Assembly (NCBI RefSeq): GCF_036099295.1
Contig: NZ_CP107976.1
Span: forward strand, 62,001 to 126,000
DNA from: Streptomyces sp. NBC_00358
GTDB taxonomy: Bacteria; Actinomycetota; Actinomycetes; Streptomycetales; Streptomycetaceae
Direction of reading: 5' to 3'
DNA length: 64,000 bases
The position numbers and the translations under genes are program-made. Position 1 is the first letter of the stretch. Every line of letters begins with the position of its first letter. The notes below the pieces were generated by a model. That model was not told the DNA's origin and did no database searches. It saw only the letters and a program-made list of their open reading frames with translations. Shown piece by piece: positions 44,439 to 53,757 of this stretch.

Positions 44439-45722
44439 TCACAGGCGGATGACGATCAGGGCGACGTCGTCGCGGGTACTGCTGCTGACGCCGAGGTTCG
44501 CGAGCAGGGCGTCGGCGAGGCGTTCGGGTTCGCGGCGGGCATGGCGGCCGAGCGCGTCGGTGAGGCGTCGCAGGCTGTCGTCGATGTCCTCGCCGGGGCG
44601 TTCGATGAGGCCGTCGGTGTAGAGCACGAAGGTGTCACCGCGGGTGTAGGGCAGGGCGGCCTGGGGGTGGGGGACGGGTTCGGGGCGGGCTCCCAGCGGT
44701 GGGTCGGTGGCCTGGTCGAGAAGGTCGAAGGTGCCGTCGGGGTGGACCAGGATGGCGGGCGGGTGGCCGGCGCTGCTGTACACGATGCGGCGAGCACAGG
44801 TGTCGACGACGGCTTGGACGACGGTGGTGGACAGCGCGCCCTCCACGTCGCGTGCGTACAGGCCCAGAACATCCAGGGCCTCCGCGGGCCACTCCACGGC
44901 CCGGACGACGGCGGACAACGCGCTGCGGAGCATGCCCATGACGGCGGCGGCCTCAAGTCCGTGGCCGACGACGTCGCCGACCGCGACGGCGAATCTGTCC
45001 TCGGGCAGGTCGACCACGTCATACCAGTCGCCGCACACGTTCAGTGACCCGGCGGCGGGCAAGTAGCGCACCGCGGTCTCCCGGTGCCGGGCCAGATGAG
45101 GCGAGTGGAGCATGGCCTCCTGCAAGGTGAGGGCGACCTGGCGTTCCCGGGCGTGGGCTTGGCGCAGTTCCTCGTTCAGCCGCTTGAGCTCACGGGCCCG
45201 CGCGTACAGTTCGACCTCCATCGCCTCCACGTCGCTGAGCGTGCCGCTTTCTCGCAGGCGAGGGTGGGAGCGGATGAACGAGGTCACGTCCTCCCCCCGG
45301 TGCAGGATCCACTCCACCTGCCCCTCCGGTCCGAGCACCGGAGTGTTGATCGCGGACCACCACCGCTCCTGGAACACACCCGGCCGGCCGGCCACGGGAA
45401 TGTCGTACTTCATCGGCGCCACCGTGTCCGGCTCCTTCGAGCGCAGAACCCGGTGCAGGGAGGCGTGCAGATTCCGCACCCCGTCGGCATCCGGGTCCGC
45501 CGGATTCTCTGGAAAGGCATCGAAGAGATACCTCCCGAGCAGATCCTGCCGGGTGCGCCCGGTCACCCGGCAGGCCGCCTCATTGATGTCGGCGAGCACC
45601 AGATCCGGGCCCAGCACCATGCAGGGGCTGGGGGTGACCGTGAACAGCGCCTGGTAGTCGATCGCCGGCCTCGCCACACGGTGCGGCCGCGCATCCTCGT
45701 CAGGGCTGCCCTCGTCCTTCAC
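44439..45722 (-). CDS. PAS domain-SpoIIE-type serine phosphatase
   Basis: A 427-residue regulator. PAS/PAC sensor (about 20-150): YQALFTVTPSPCMVLGPDLVLADINEAAC, RYLFDAFPEN, WWSAINTPVLG. Coiled coil about 170-200. PP2C-like SpoIIE domain (about 215-427): VCGDWYDVVDLPEDRFAVAVGDVVGHGLEAAAVMG with metal Asp residues, VYSSAGHPPAILV, FVLYTDGLIERPG, TRDDVALIVIRL. Such proteins dephosphorylate anti-anti-sigma factors to control stress sigma factors. GTG start. No partner switch gene adjacent. Confidence 0.88.
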   Translation of the reverse strand: MKDEGSPDEDARPHRVARPAIDYQALFTVTPSPCMVLGPDLVLADINEAACRVTGRTRQDLLGRYLFDAFPENPADPDADGVRNLHASLHRVLRSKEPDTVAPMKYDIPVAGRPGVFQERWWSAINTPVLGPEGQVEWILHRGEDVTSFIRSHPRLRESGTLSDVEAMEVELYARARELKRLNEELRQAHARERQVALTLQEAMLHSPHLARHRETAVRYLPAAGSLNVCGDWYDVVDLPEDRFAVAVGDVVGHGLEAAAVMGMLRSALSAVVRAVEWPAEALDVLGLYARDVEGALSTTVVQAVVDTCARRIVYSSAGHPPAILVHPDGTFDLLDQATDPPLGARPEPVPHPQAALPYTRGDTFVLYTDGLIERPGEDIDDSLRRLTDALGRHARREPERLADALLANLGVSSSTRDDVALIVIRL

Positions 45723-45965
45723 CCTTACGTTCTACCGGTCGTCGGCGCCCTCAGCACCTGCGCACATCGCTGTCCCCGGGACCGGTACCCGCGCCGGCAC
45801 TGTCTTCGAAGCCCCCGGAGACCGTCACCTGCCCGCCCGGTGTCCATCCCGCCACGGCACGATGGCCCGATCAATCCCAGGACATCTCATCCGGGACCCC
45901 GGGATGGGGAGAAGAAGGGACGAACGCGCTGACCGAGGCGTGTGCACTCAGGGCGAGGAGACGGC
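45723..45965. other. divergent intergenic region
   Basis: 240 bp between the divergent phosphatase and DUF427 genes. No palindrome or other element stands out. Confidence 0.4.
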
Positions 45966-46451
45966 ATGACCGAATCCATCGATCGCACCATCGAGTCCGT
46001 ATGGGACTATCCACGGCCCCCCGCTGTACTCCGGGACGACCGCCTCGTCCGGGTCGAATGCGGTGGCCATGTGATCGCCGAGACTCGACGGGCGTTGCGG
46101 GTACTGGAGACCAGCCATCCCCCGACGTTCTACGTCCCCCCGGAAGATGTCAGGTCCGATCTGCTGTTCCCGAACAACGGCCACTCCTGGTGTGAATGGA
46201 AGGGCACCGCCCGCTACTGGGACCTGATCATCGGCCACGAAGTGCGCGGTCGTGCCGCCTGGAGCTATTCCAACCCCGAACCCGCCTACACGGCCCTCAG
46301 GGACTGTTTCGCCTTCTATGTCGGCCGCGTCGGCCGCTGTCTCGTCGGCGGCGAAGAGGCGCGGGCTCAGGACGGAGACTTCTATGGCGGCTGGATCACC
46401 TCGGACGTGCAGGGCCCCTTCAAGGGCGCGCTCAAAACACGTGGGTGGTAG
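45966..46451 (+). CDS. DUF427 family protein
   Basis: A 161-residue cytosolic protein: SVWDYPRPPAVLRDDRLVRVECGGHVIAETRRALRV, HPPTFYVPPEDVRSDLL, WCEWKGTARYWDLI, AWSYSNPEPAYTALRDCFAFYVGRV. This is the DUF427 fold, common in actinomycetes and of unknown function. GAGGAG 5 nt before ATG 45966. Stands alone. Confidence 0.85.
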   Translation: MTESIDRTIESVWDYPRPPAVLRDDRLVRVECGGHVIAETRRALRVLETSHPPTFYVPPEDVRSDLLFPNNGHSWCEWKGTARYWDLIIGHEVRGRAAWSYSNPEPAYTALRDCFAFYVGRVGRCLVGGEEARAQDGDFYGGWITSDVQGPFKGALKTRGW

Positions 46452-47135
46452 GGAGAGTCAACGCCGGCCGCGCCTCATCGGCCCGCTTGAACCATCCCCC
46501 TGCCGTGGAGTCCGCCAAAGGCCAACCGACCAGTCGACGGCGGTCTCTCCCACCTGAGACCTCGCCACCGACGGGGGGCCAAACGGCTGGGGAATTGGCG
46601 TGATCGTTCACAGGAGAAGGTGACGCCGGTACAGCAGCGGTGCTCGACAGTGTCCTCAGCCTGGAACCCGCAGCCGGGGAACGAGGTGCCGGCGCGGCGG
46701 ACCCGAAGGACCGGTGGGCGCTGAATCTCGCCGCGGTCCGCCCAGTTCCACGCCCGTGGATGCCTCTGCCGCTGGGGCGTTTCCCGGATAGCGGCCGGTG
46801 GAGGGCCGGGAGGCCGAGTGAGCAGCAGAAGGCGGCACTGAGGCGATCGGCATGCGGTGGTCTCGGTGGAGTCGGCAGAAGCGGGCCGTTGTGCGTGCGG
46901 TCGCTTCGGCGGAGAGCTGGGCGACCGCCCGAGGTCGGCCGCGTGAGCACAGCCCAACACGGCCTCGTACTGTCCCGGACCGCCTCGGGCCCGGCCCGAC
47001 CCGCGACGTCCTGTCCCCGGTCCGCTCCTGCGTCATCACGCCCCTCGCCTTCCGGTCAGGGACAGACGGAAACCGTCCCGCCGGACCACATGCCGCACAG
47101 CTGACCATGTTTGCGATCGGCCACCCGGCCGTGAT
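46452..47135. other. 700-bp gap
   Basis: Long frames here have no protein-like content on either strand. I see no gene and no clear repeat; probably decayed sequence. Confidence 0.45.
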
Positions 47136-47161
47136 CCCCTGTGGCACGGGTGCCACAGGGG
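47136..47161. terminator. 12-bp hairpin terminator
   Basis: Arms 47136-47147 and 47150-47161 are perfect complements (a real loop must open two or three pairs). It directly abuts the stop of the small gene at 47162 and is its terminator. Confidence 0.75.
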
Positions 47162-47377
47162 TCAACCGTCTTTGCGGTCCAGGACACGACGGGCCGCCTC
47201 TGCTTCCGCCGCAGCCGGCGACAACTCGTCGAGCGTGTCGAGTTCGGCGTCTGCCTCCAGCTCGATTTCCCAGGCCGCGGCGAGGCGCTCCTGCTCATCG
47301 CGTGGTTCGGCGTCGACCGTCTGCCGGTCCTGGGGGTTCAGAGCCGCCAGAAATCTGGCCACCGAGTCCATCGGCAT
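47162..47377 (-). CDS. small acidic protein, function unknown
   Basis: A 71-residue acidic helical protein: DSVARFLAALNPQDRQTVD, ERLAAAWEIELEADAELDTLDELSPAAAEAEAARRVLD. Looks like a soluble helix bundle. GAGGAG lies 6 nt before ATG 47377. No family recognised; 47378-47639 shows nothing else. Confidence 0.6.
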   Translation of the reverse strand: MPMDSVARFLAALNPQDRQTVDAEPRDEQERLAAAWEIELEADAELDTLDELSPAAAEAEAARRVLDRKDG

Positions 47378-47639
47378 GCCGTACTCCTCGTCGCTGGACA
47401 GCGTGTTGATGTCCGCCCAGCATGGTCGATCGCCTTTCGGTCGGTCGCCTGGCACGGCTTCAGCACACCCGGATGGCCGTAGCCCGGACGGACAGCTCCG
47501 GGGAAGGTCCGTCGGACCGCCACGGACCGAACCACGGACGGCGTGTCCGGCAGACCGCCAGGGTCCGGTGATATCGGCGCGGGCGCCGATCGGCACGGGT
47601 TCGGCATGCCCGCGACAGTGCGGATCGCCGTTGCTGCGT

Positions 47640-48572
47640 TCAAGGGCGCAACAAGGTGACCGTGCCCCTGGCGGCAATCTGTTCCCCGGCCTTTACGAGG
47701 AAGCGCGAGGCGCCGCCCTCGGCCGCCACCTCTACGACCGCCCCTCGGCTTGGCACCGGCGCGTCAAGCCGCACAGCGATGCCGGCCACAGCGGACGGCA
47801 GGGCCCCTCGGTAGAGCAGCGTCGCCTGCCTTCCGGCTTCCATGACGGCGAGCGCCGGCAGCAGGGCGGGCCGGCCCGGCAGGAGCACCGGGTGCCCAGG
47901 GTCGCAGGGGGCGATCACGAGTCGCCCTTGCGCTCCGCGCGCGAGAAGCACGTCCGGTTCGGCCGACGCTCCCACGGCGGCCGGGGCGGGACGCAGCAGG
48001 CCCTGATGCGGCGTGGAGGTCACCTCCGGTCGAGGGCGTGAAGGGCGGGCCAGCGTCATGCCGCAGGCGCCGAAGCGCGTGCCGGCGTGAAAGAACTCGG
48101 CCGTCAGGCGGTACGCGGCGACAGTACCCACTCGTACGACGAGATCGCTGACCGTGACGTGAACCAGCACGTCCGACGCGGCGCCGCGCTCGACCGGTTG
48201 TGCTCTCGGATCCACTCCCAGGCTCACCGAGACGGGCTGGAGTCGGTTGTCGTCCGCTCCCTTGAGATACCGCAACTCCAGGGCGGCGGCGAGCTGACGG
48301 GCGGACTCGGCCATGAGCAGGGGATGATGCGTCACCGCGAGCGCACGCTCGTTCAGTGCATGCCATCGAGGCCACTGGCACAGTGCTTCGAAGAAGCGGC
48401 TTCCCCGTCGGCTCAGCGATTCGACCAGCGTCGCCGACATCGACTGCAACCCCAGCTCACGCCATGTCGGCAGCCCGCCCGACCCAACGCGTCGCCTGGC
48501 CGAAACGTCCTCGATCCCGCCGTCGAGCAGTTCCGTCACCGGGCTCGTCTCCATTGTCACCATGTCTGGCAT
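47640..48572 (-). CDS. AfsA/ScbA-like gamma-butyrolactone synthase (A-factor hotdog)
   Basis: A 310-residue protein with two hotdog folds. First half: LTHHPLLMAESARQLAAALE-like pattern (AVTHHPLLMAESARQLAAALE), DVLVHVTVSDLVVRVGTVAAYRLTAEFFHAG. Second half: VLLPGRPALLPALAVMEAGRQATLL and VEVAAEGGASRFLVKAGEQ. AfsA proteins join a beta-ketoacyl chain to dihydroxyacetone phosphate, the first step of butyrolactone hormones. Second-half catalytic residues look degenerate. ATG 48572 (MPDMVTMETSP) is preferred to the longer frame. No receptor gene adjacent. Confidence 0.7.
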   Translation of the reverse strand: MPDMVTMETSPVTELLDGGIEDVSARRRVGSGGLPTWRELGLQSMSATLVESLSRRGSRFFEALCQWPRWHALNERALAVTHHPLLMAESARQLAAALELRYLKGADDNRLQPVSVSLGVDPRAQPVERGAASDVLVHVTVSDLVVRVGTVAAYRLTAEFFHAGTRFGACGMTLARPSRPRPEVTSTPHQGLLRPAPAAVGASAEPDVLLARGAQGRLVIAPCDPGHPVLLPGRPALLPALAVMEAGRQATLLYRGALPSAVAGIAVRLDAPVPSRGAVVEVAAEGGASRFLVKAGEQIAARGTVTLLRP

Positions 48573-48655
48573 CAGCGTCTTCTCGGTCGGGGAGGCGCGC
48601 TTCCGCAGGTCGCAGATGCGGGCCGAACGGGGTCGTGGCCGAGGCCGCCTGCCGA

Positions 48656-48889
48656 TCAGTGGTCGGCCCCCGCGGAATCGCTCTGCTCGTAGTTGGCCAG
48701 CGCCAGCCCGAGGGCGAAGAAGGTGGGCGCCCACTCCCCCACGAAGATGCCCCAACGGTCGGCCCGCTCCAGGTTCTCCTGCTTGTTGGACGCCAGCCAG
48801 GAGACGAGCGAAAGGCCGATGGAGCCGAAGGCCGCGGCGTAGGCGTGTTCACTCTGGACGCCCGCATCGTGCAGCTTCTTCACGATCAT
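48656..48889 (-). CDS. small membrane protein
   Basis: A 77-residue protein with one or two hydrophobic helices (YAAAFGSIGLSLVSWLAS; GEWAPTFFALGLALANY). Start ATG 48889 with GAGAGG upstream; lies 83 bp before the AfsA-like gene in the same direction, so both may be co-transcribed. Function unknown; related short proteins are common in streptomycetes. Confidence 0.65.
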   Translation of the reverse strand: MIVKKLHDAGVQSEHAYAAAFGSIGLSLVSWLASNKQENLERADRWGIFVGEWAPTFFALGLALANYEQSDSAGADH

Positions 48890-48912
48890 TGCTTTCCCTC
48901 TCATCACGGACC

Positions 48913-48939
48913 GGTGAAGCATTTTGGGATGCTTTCACC
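48913..48939. promoter_or_regulatory. imperfect inverted repeat upstream of small membrane gene
   Basis: ggtgaagcat (48913-48922) and atgctttcacc (48929-48939) pair with one bulged base. It lies 24 bp upstream of the ATG at 48889, where an operator would sit. Confidence 0.45.
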
Positions 48940-48990
48940 ACTTTTCTGGTGTCATGGCGCCCTCGGATGCACGGGCTGACCGCGCGCACT

Positions 48991-49027
48991 CTTCTTCGCG
49001 ACGAAGCGCGGCCCCATCGCGAAGAAG
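48991..49027. repeat. 11-bp inverted repeat
   Basis: cttcttcgcga (48991-49001) and its exact complement (49017-49027) with a 15-base interior, in the 440-bp intergenic space between the divergent membrane/AfsA pair and the SDR gene. Operator or terminator; no gene in this space. Confidence 0.45.
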
Positions 49028-49328
49028 CAGGCGCGCCGCTGTCTGCCGCCGCCGCGCGATCCTGCGCGCTGTGCGTGAACTGGGCTCCACGAGGCGGGAT
49101 GGGCCAGGATGACGGGGCCGGACTGCGCCGTCCGAGGGGGCGAGTGTCGGCCGGGCGCCACAGCCGGCGGGCGCAGCTCACGGGTCACACGCTCGTGGCC
49201 CGGAACGGAGAGCGGGCGTGAGTTGCCTGCGGCCGGTCCGCCGCCGCATCCAGGGATCGGTCACCTGCCGAAGAAGAGAGGCGAGTCGTCCGATGCCCCG
49301 GGCCCACCCGGGGTACGGGAGGTGTGTC

Positions 49329-50030
49329 ATGGTCATCAGCCGTGCGGGGATCCTGGTTCCCGGCGCAACGGGAGTCCTCGGCACCGCCCTGGCTCTGCGG
49401 CTGCACGAGCAGGGAGCCGCCGTGGCCGTTGCGGGCCGGGACCGCGAAGGCCTCGCCCGCGTGTCCCGGGCCTGCGGCGACGCCCCCGCCCGCGCTTTCG
49501 ACGCGTACGACCTCGCGCAGTGCGCACGCACGGTGACCTGGGCCGCAGGGGAACTCGGCGGGCTGGACGCGGTCGTCGTCTGCGTCGGCGTTACCGCCTT
49601 CGGACCGGCCGAGTCGGTGAGCGACGCCGTGGCCGAGCATCTGTTCACCGTCAATACGCTGGCTCCCCTGGCGTTTCTGCGAGCCGCGCTTCCCGTCGTC
49701 GAGCCGGGCGGCGTGGTCGCGGCGATCACGGGCGTCGTCGCCGACTCGCCCTCGGCGGGCATGGCCGACTACTCCGCGTCCAAGGCGGGCCTGGCCGCTT
49801 GGCTCCGGGGGGTCCGGCGCGAGCAGCGGGCGTCCGGGGTCGCGGTGCTGGAGATCCGTCTGCCCCATGTGGAGACGGGATTCGCCGGCCGAGCCGTTCT
49901 CGGAACGCCTCCCGTGCTGCCGCCGGGGCTGCCCGTCGCCGAGGCGGTGGACGCGATCGTCGCCGCGCTCTCGGCCGGCGCCCGAGTGGTGAAGCCGGGC
50001 CGTGACGCCCCGCTCGACGTCGAGCGGTAG
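49329..50030 (+). CDS. short-chain dehydrogenase/reductase
   Basis: A 233-residue SDR. Cofactor motif GILVPGATGVLGTALALRL, then VAGRDREGLARVSRAC, LDAVVVCVGVTAFGP (NAG-like strand), and active-site ADYSASKAGLAAWLRGVRRE (YxxxK). C-terminal VLEIRLPHVETGF. GGGAGG 6 nt before the ATG. Overlaps no gene but is 23 bp from the DUF2071 start, so they form an operon. A ketoreductase step in an AfsA-linked pathway is possible. Confidence 0.85.
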   Translation: MVISRAGILVPGATGVLGTALALRLHEQGAAVAVAGRDREGLARVSRACGDAPARAFDAYDLAQCARTVTWAAGELGGLDAVVVCVGVTAFGPAESVSDAVAEHLFTVNTLAPLAFLRAALPVVEPGGVVAAITGVVADSPSAGMADYSASKAGLAAWLRGVRREQRASGVAVLEIRLPHVETGFAGRAVLGTPPVLPPGLPVAEAVDAIVAALSAGARVVKPGRDAPLDVER

Positions 50031-50052
50031 GGCGGGCGGCCGAGGAGCAACC

Positions 50053-50829
50053 GTGCCCGACAGTGGATCGCCCCGCCGGTATCACCGGACCATGCACCCC
50101 GTGGAGCCGGTGACCCCTCGCGCGCCGCGGGAATTGCGGCGGACCCTCTTCCGGCAGAACTGGCGCGACCTGGTGTTCCTGCACTGGCCTGTAGACCCGT
50201 TCCAGGTGGCCCGGCTTCTGCCGCCCGGAACCGTCCCCGACCTCCACAACGGCCGCACGTACGTCGGCCTGGTCTTCTTCCGCATGCGCGATCTCGCCTT
50301 CGGTGACACCCCGGCGATCCCGTATCTCGGATCCTTCGACGAGGTCAATGTCCGCCTCTACGGCCGGGACGCGCTGGGGCGCCGCGGAGTGGTGTTCCGC
50401 TCGCTGGAATGCGACCGGCTGGTGCCCGTCCTGGCCGCCGACGCGTCCTTCCGGCTCCCCTATCGGTGGTCCCGCATCCACAGCCGCTGGTTCGACAACC
50501 GCCTGCTGTACCGGACCAGCCGCCGCGGAGCACCGAGCGCCGGGGCCCGCGTGTGGCTCGAGGTAGCCGGCACCCCCATGGCGCCGGACCCCGTCGAGGA
50601 GTTCCTCACGAACCGCTGGGGATTGCACGGACGTGCGTTCGGACGCTCCTACTACCTCCCCAACACCCACCCCGAGTGATCCTTCCGCCGCTGCTCCCTG
50701 CTCGGCTGGGACGACTCGCTCATCGCAGCCGCAGGCCTGTCCCGGCCCGAGGAGGCACCGGTCAGCGTGTTGTACGCGCCTGGTGTGCCGGTGCGGTTCG
50801 GAACACCGGTGTCGTTGCCCGGCACCTGA
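50053..50829 (+). pseudogene. DUF2071 protein with in-frame TGA
   Basis: From GTG 50053 (GAGGAG 5 nt upstream): RTLFRQNWRDLVFLHWPVDP, RLLPPGTVPDLHNGRTYVGLVFF, SFDEVNVRLYGRDALGRRGVVFRSLE, FRLPYRWSRI, SYYLPNTHPE, then TGA at 50677-50679. The same frame continues SFRRCSLLGWDDSLIAAAG and VSVLYAPGVPVRFG to a stop at 50827, exactly the normal DUF2071 end. Family members have Trp at the stop position (TGG), so one base change truncated it. Product without the end may be unstable. Confidence 0.75.
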
Positions 50830-50929
50830 CGCGTCTGTGCCTGAGGCCGTTGTGCCTGCCGTGCTGGTGGTAGCCGCGAGCACGATCCCGCTTCGCGCTC
50901 CTTCCAGCGCTGCCCGGCGGCCCTGGTAC

Positions 50930-51078
50930 GTATGCCCCAGCGCCAAAGAGGAGTTCGGGGATCGCCGTCCTGGAGGCACTGGAGGCGGGACTGCCTGCCG
51001 GCAGGGCCACGCCGGGGCGGGTCACGCACTACCTGCGGGACGGCGTGAACGGCATCCGGCTCGAAACGTCGAGTGCGG
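50930..51078 (+). pseudogene. glycosyltransferase family 4 C-terminal relic
   Basis: Two frames together read PSAKEEFG then IAVLEALEAGLPAGRATPG, RVTHYLRDGVNGIRLE. This is the E-x7-E nucleotide-sugar motif and following loop of GT4-type enzymes (EEFGIAVLEALAAGLPV...YL.DGVNG). One frameshift near 50958; nothing of the rest remains. Confidence 0.5.
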
Positions 51079-51171
51079 CATGTTGACCGAACTAAATATG
51101 GCAAAGACGCAGGTCACCGGCAGGAGTGAATCTGGTGCGGATGACGGTCGTCCTGCTGTCAGTATCCCGGC

Positions 51172-51593
51172 ATGCTTCTCGAACCGGGCCGCGATGTGGC
51201 CAACCGCGTCGTGCCTCCGGTTGGGCGGCTGGCGGAGGTCCACGACCCCGTACAGCCGTACCGGGTCACCGACCGAGACGGCCAGGAGATCGCGGCCGTC
51301 TCGGACTTCCTCCAGGACCTCCGCGCCCGCGACCTGAGAATGGAGACGCTGAAGTCATGCGGGCGGCCCTGCTGTGCTGGCAGCGCTTCCTGTGGGCCAT
51401 TGAGCGCCCGTGGGAGCGAGCCGGCCGGACGGAGGTCCGGGACTTCGTGCGTGGCTCCAGCAGGCCCACGCGGCGACGGCGGCCGGATGCGCCGCGGCCC
51501 GGCTCGGTGAACATCACCACCGGCAAGCGGTACACCGGCACCGGATTCGCGCCCAGGACCATCGATGGGTGCCGGAATCGTTCAGAGCGCTGA
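51172..51593 (+). pseudogene. tyrosine recombinase N-terminal fragment, frameshifted
   Basis: LLEPGRDVANRVVPPVGRLAEVHDP, YRVTDRDGQEIAAVSDFLQDL, then after a shift near 51350 LLCWQRFLWAIERPWERAGRTEVRDFV and, after another, ITTGKRYTGTGFAPRTI. This is the SAM-like N-terminal domain of a streptomycete integrase. No catalytic domain follows. Confidence 0.65.
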
Positions 51594-52175
51594 TGACGTC
51601 GATCGCGGGGGATCGGCTTCACAGCACCGAAAAGCCAGAACACCGGCACCGATCGGTGGGCACACCGCCTCGGTCGACAGGACCTCGGCGACCACGCCGG
51701 TCCGACCGATGCGCTCCACAGCCAGCAGCAATACGTCGACCTCTCCCGCGGGGAACTTGTCCAGGCGACGGTTGGCGTTATCGCGGAACGGTACGCATTC
51801 CAGGTGCGGATGAGAGGCCGCGAGTTGTACGCCCCTGCGCACCGAGGAAGCCCCGATCCGGGTTCCCGTGGGGAGCTCACAGAGGAGCAGACCGCCGGGG
51901 GCCAGGGCATCTCGGATGTCGAACTGGAGCGCCGAATGGTCGAAGCGGACCCGCTTCGACCAGCGGATGAGCGGGTCAACCCGCGCGTGTCCGTGCCCGT
52001 CGCCGACGGCCGGCGTGCGGACCGCCTCGAAGCGGGCAGCCAATACGACGCACAGTCGATGCAAGTTGCCCGCTGCATCGATATTTCGGATGGTGGCAGA
52101 GCCGGAATCGCCCCGCGCGAACCGGTGCGCCAGACCCCGCAGACGGTACGACCCGGTCGCCCCCTTCGGAGACAT
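51582..52175 (-). pseudogene. HemC (hydroxymethylbilane synthase) paralogue, degenerate
   Basis: 197 codons. [57 protein letters not shown] and [12 protein letters not shown] match porphobilinogen deaminase (usual RIGTSSVRR, RGNxxTRL.KL..GE.DA.LLA, G.L). The first domain is scrambled, the dipyrromethane-cofactor Cys domain is missing, and GN of the RGN motif reads DN. It cannot be an active tetrapyrrole enzyme; the true hemC must be elsewhere. Confidence 0.6.
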
Positions 52176-52208
52176 GGCGCAGCCCGCCCTGTTCGAGGAG
52201 CCGTCGCC

Positions 52209-52826
52209 ATGACCTCACAGCAGCTGACCGAGCAGCCCCTCAAGGGTGCTCCGATCGCGGCTCCCGTTCAGGAGTCTCTTGGCGAGGAGGAACTCGCCAC
52301 CGCGTTCGCCGAAGGCGACGAGCAGGCCCTTTCCGGGGCCTATCACCGATGGGGCCGGCTGGTGTACACCCTGGCCCGACGCTCTCTGGGGGACGCGGCT
52401 GAGGCAGAGGACGTCACACAGGTGGTATTCCTCGCCGCCTGGCGGGGACGGGCCGGCTTCGCACCCGAACGTGGCGCCCTGGCAGCGTGGATCGTCGGAA
52501 TCACCCGGCGCAAGATCGCCGACGCGTTGCACGCCCGGACACGCCGGGCCGACCTGGTGGCGGCAGCGGGGGCCGTCGTATGCACGCAGGATCGTGCCGG
52601 TGAGCCCGATGCGGTGCTGGACCGCGTCCTCATCAGCCACGAGTTGTCAAAGCTCCCCGCGACTCAGCGGCGCGTGCTCAGCCTCGCCTACTACAACGAC
52701 CTCACACAGACCCAGATCGCCCAGGTCACCGGCTTGCCGTTGGGAACGGTCAAGAGCCATACCCGTCGCGGGCTGCACGGGCTGAACCGTTGCCTCCAAG
52801 ACGTGGGGGAGAACAGCCGTGGCTGA
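52209..52826 (+). CDS. ECF-type RNA polymerase sigma factor
   Basis: A 205-residue sigma factor. Region 2: [53 protein letters not shown] (DAEDxTQxxF). Region 4: [49 protein letters not shown]. It directs transcription to extracytoplasmic-stress promoters. Its stop overlaps by 8 nt a frame where an anti-sigma gene should begin, but that frame is degenerate. Confidence 0.9.
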   Translation: MTSQQLTEQPLKGAPIAAPVQESLGEEELATAFAEGDEQALSGAYHRWGRLVYTLARRSLGDAAEAEDVTQVVFLAAWRGRAGFAPERGALAAWIVGITRRKIADALHARTRRADLVAAAGAVVCTQDRAGEPDAVLDRVLISHELSKLPATQRRVLSLAYYNDLTQTQIAQVTGLPLGTVKSHTRRGLHGLNRCLQDVGENSRG

Positions 52827-53121
52827 GCCCCCTCCGCTGGTTCTCGCGGTGGCAGAGGAGGCGGGGACCCGCCCTTCCGGACCATCCTCACCCCATCGCG
52901 CTCAAGCGTCCGCCGCTTCCACGGCGTTGCTCGCGGGGAACGTCTCCTCGCACATGCCGACAGCGACTTCGGCTCCGGCAGGGGCTCGGCCGACTGATCC
53001 CGCCCCCGCACGAAGGCGGTGCAACCACTGGGCGACTTTCCAGGGAATGAAGGGACGAAACGCACGAAAAGGTGCCGCTTTCGCGGGCCTGACTTCCAGT
53101 AAGAGAAGGGACGGGCGATGA
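52819..53121 (+). pseudogene. probable anti-sigma factor remnant
   Basis: A frame starting GTG 52819, overlapping the sigma stop, encodes [16 protein letters not shown] and then only low-complexity Ala/Ser/Arg residues, with no zinc HxxxCxxC motif or membrane helix. Position and overlap fit an anti-sigma gene; the body has decayed. It runs to 53121, across the DUF4383 start. Confidence 0.4.
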
Positions 53122-53702
53122 AGCTCCAGGACGAACTCCCCCTCGACCACCACCTGGCCGCCGTCTACCGCTGGGGCTCCGCGTTCTGCGGGGTGGTCCT
53201 GCTCGTCTTCGGCATCCTCGGATTCGCCGACGAACTCAGTCCGTTCAACACGAACGGGGACAGCATCGCGGGCATGTCGACCAACGGCGCCCTGAGCCTG
53301 ATCTCCGTGGCCGTCGGCCTGATCCTGATCGCGGGTGCCGCCATCGGCGGCAACGTCGCCTCCACACTCAACATGGCGGTGGGCACGCTGTTCCTGCTCA
53401 GCGGCTTCGTCCACATCTTCATCCTCGACCGGCCCGCCAACGTCCTCGACTTCGGCATGACCAACGTCGTCTTCAGCTTCGTGATGGGGCTGGTGATCCT
53501 GACGTTCGGCATGTACGGGCGCGTGTCGAGCAAGCTGCCCCACGACAACCCGTACTGGCAGAGCCGTCACCCGCGCGAGGCCGCCCGGGAATCCCTCGCC
53601 CGGCGCCGGCAACCGGCCCCCGCAGCGGCGCTGCCGACCGGCACGGACCGGACGGCCCTGCAGGGAGCGACCAGGTCTCCTGGCTCACGGCGCAGCCACT
53701 GA
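53118..53702 (+). CDS. DUF4383 membrane protein
   Basis: A 194-residue membrane protein with about four helices: FCGVVLLVFGILGFAD, LSLISVAVGLILIAGAAIGG, MAVGTLFLLSGFVHIFIL, NVVFSFVMGLVILTFGMYGRV, with conserved NTNGDSIAG and LDRPANVLDFGMTN of DUF4383. Function unknown; found near ECF sigma genes in actinomycetes. GGGACGGGCG precedes the ATG. Confidence 0.85.
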   Translation: MKLQDELPLDHHLAAVYRWGSAFCGVVLLVFGILGFADELSPFNTNGDSIAGMSTNGALSLISVAVGLILIAGAAIGGNVASTLNMAVGTLFLLSGFVHIFILDRPANVLDFGMTNVVFSFVMGLVILTFGMYGRVSSKLPHDNPYWQSRHPREAARESLARRRQPAPAAALPTGTDRTALQGATRSPGSRRSH

Positions 53703-53757
53703 GGCGTCCGGGCAGGGCCCCGTAGGTGTGGACGGAGCCCTGGAACGCAGGGGCAGC

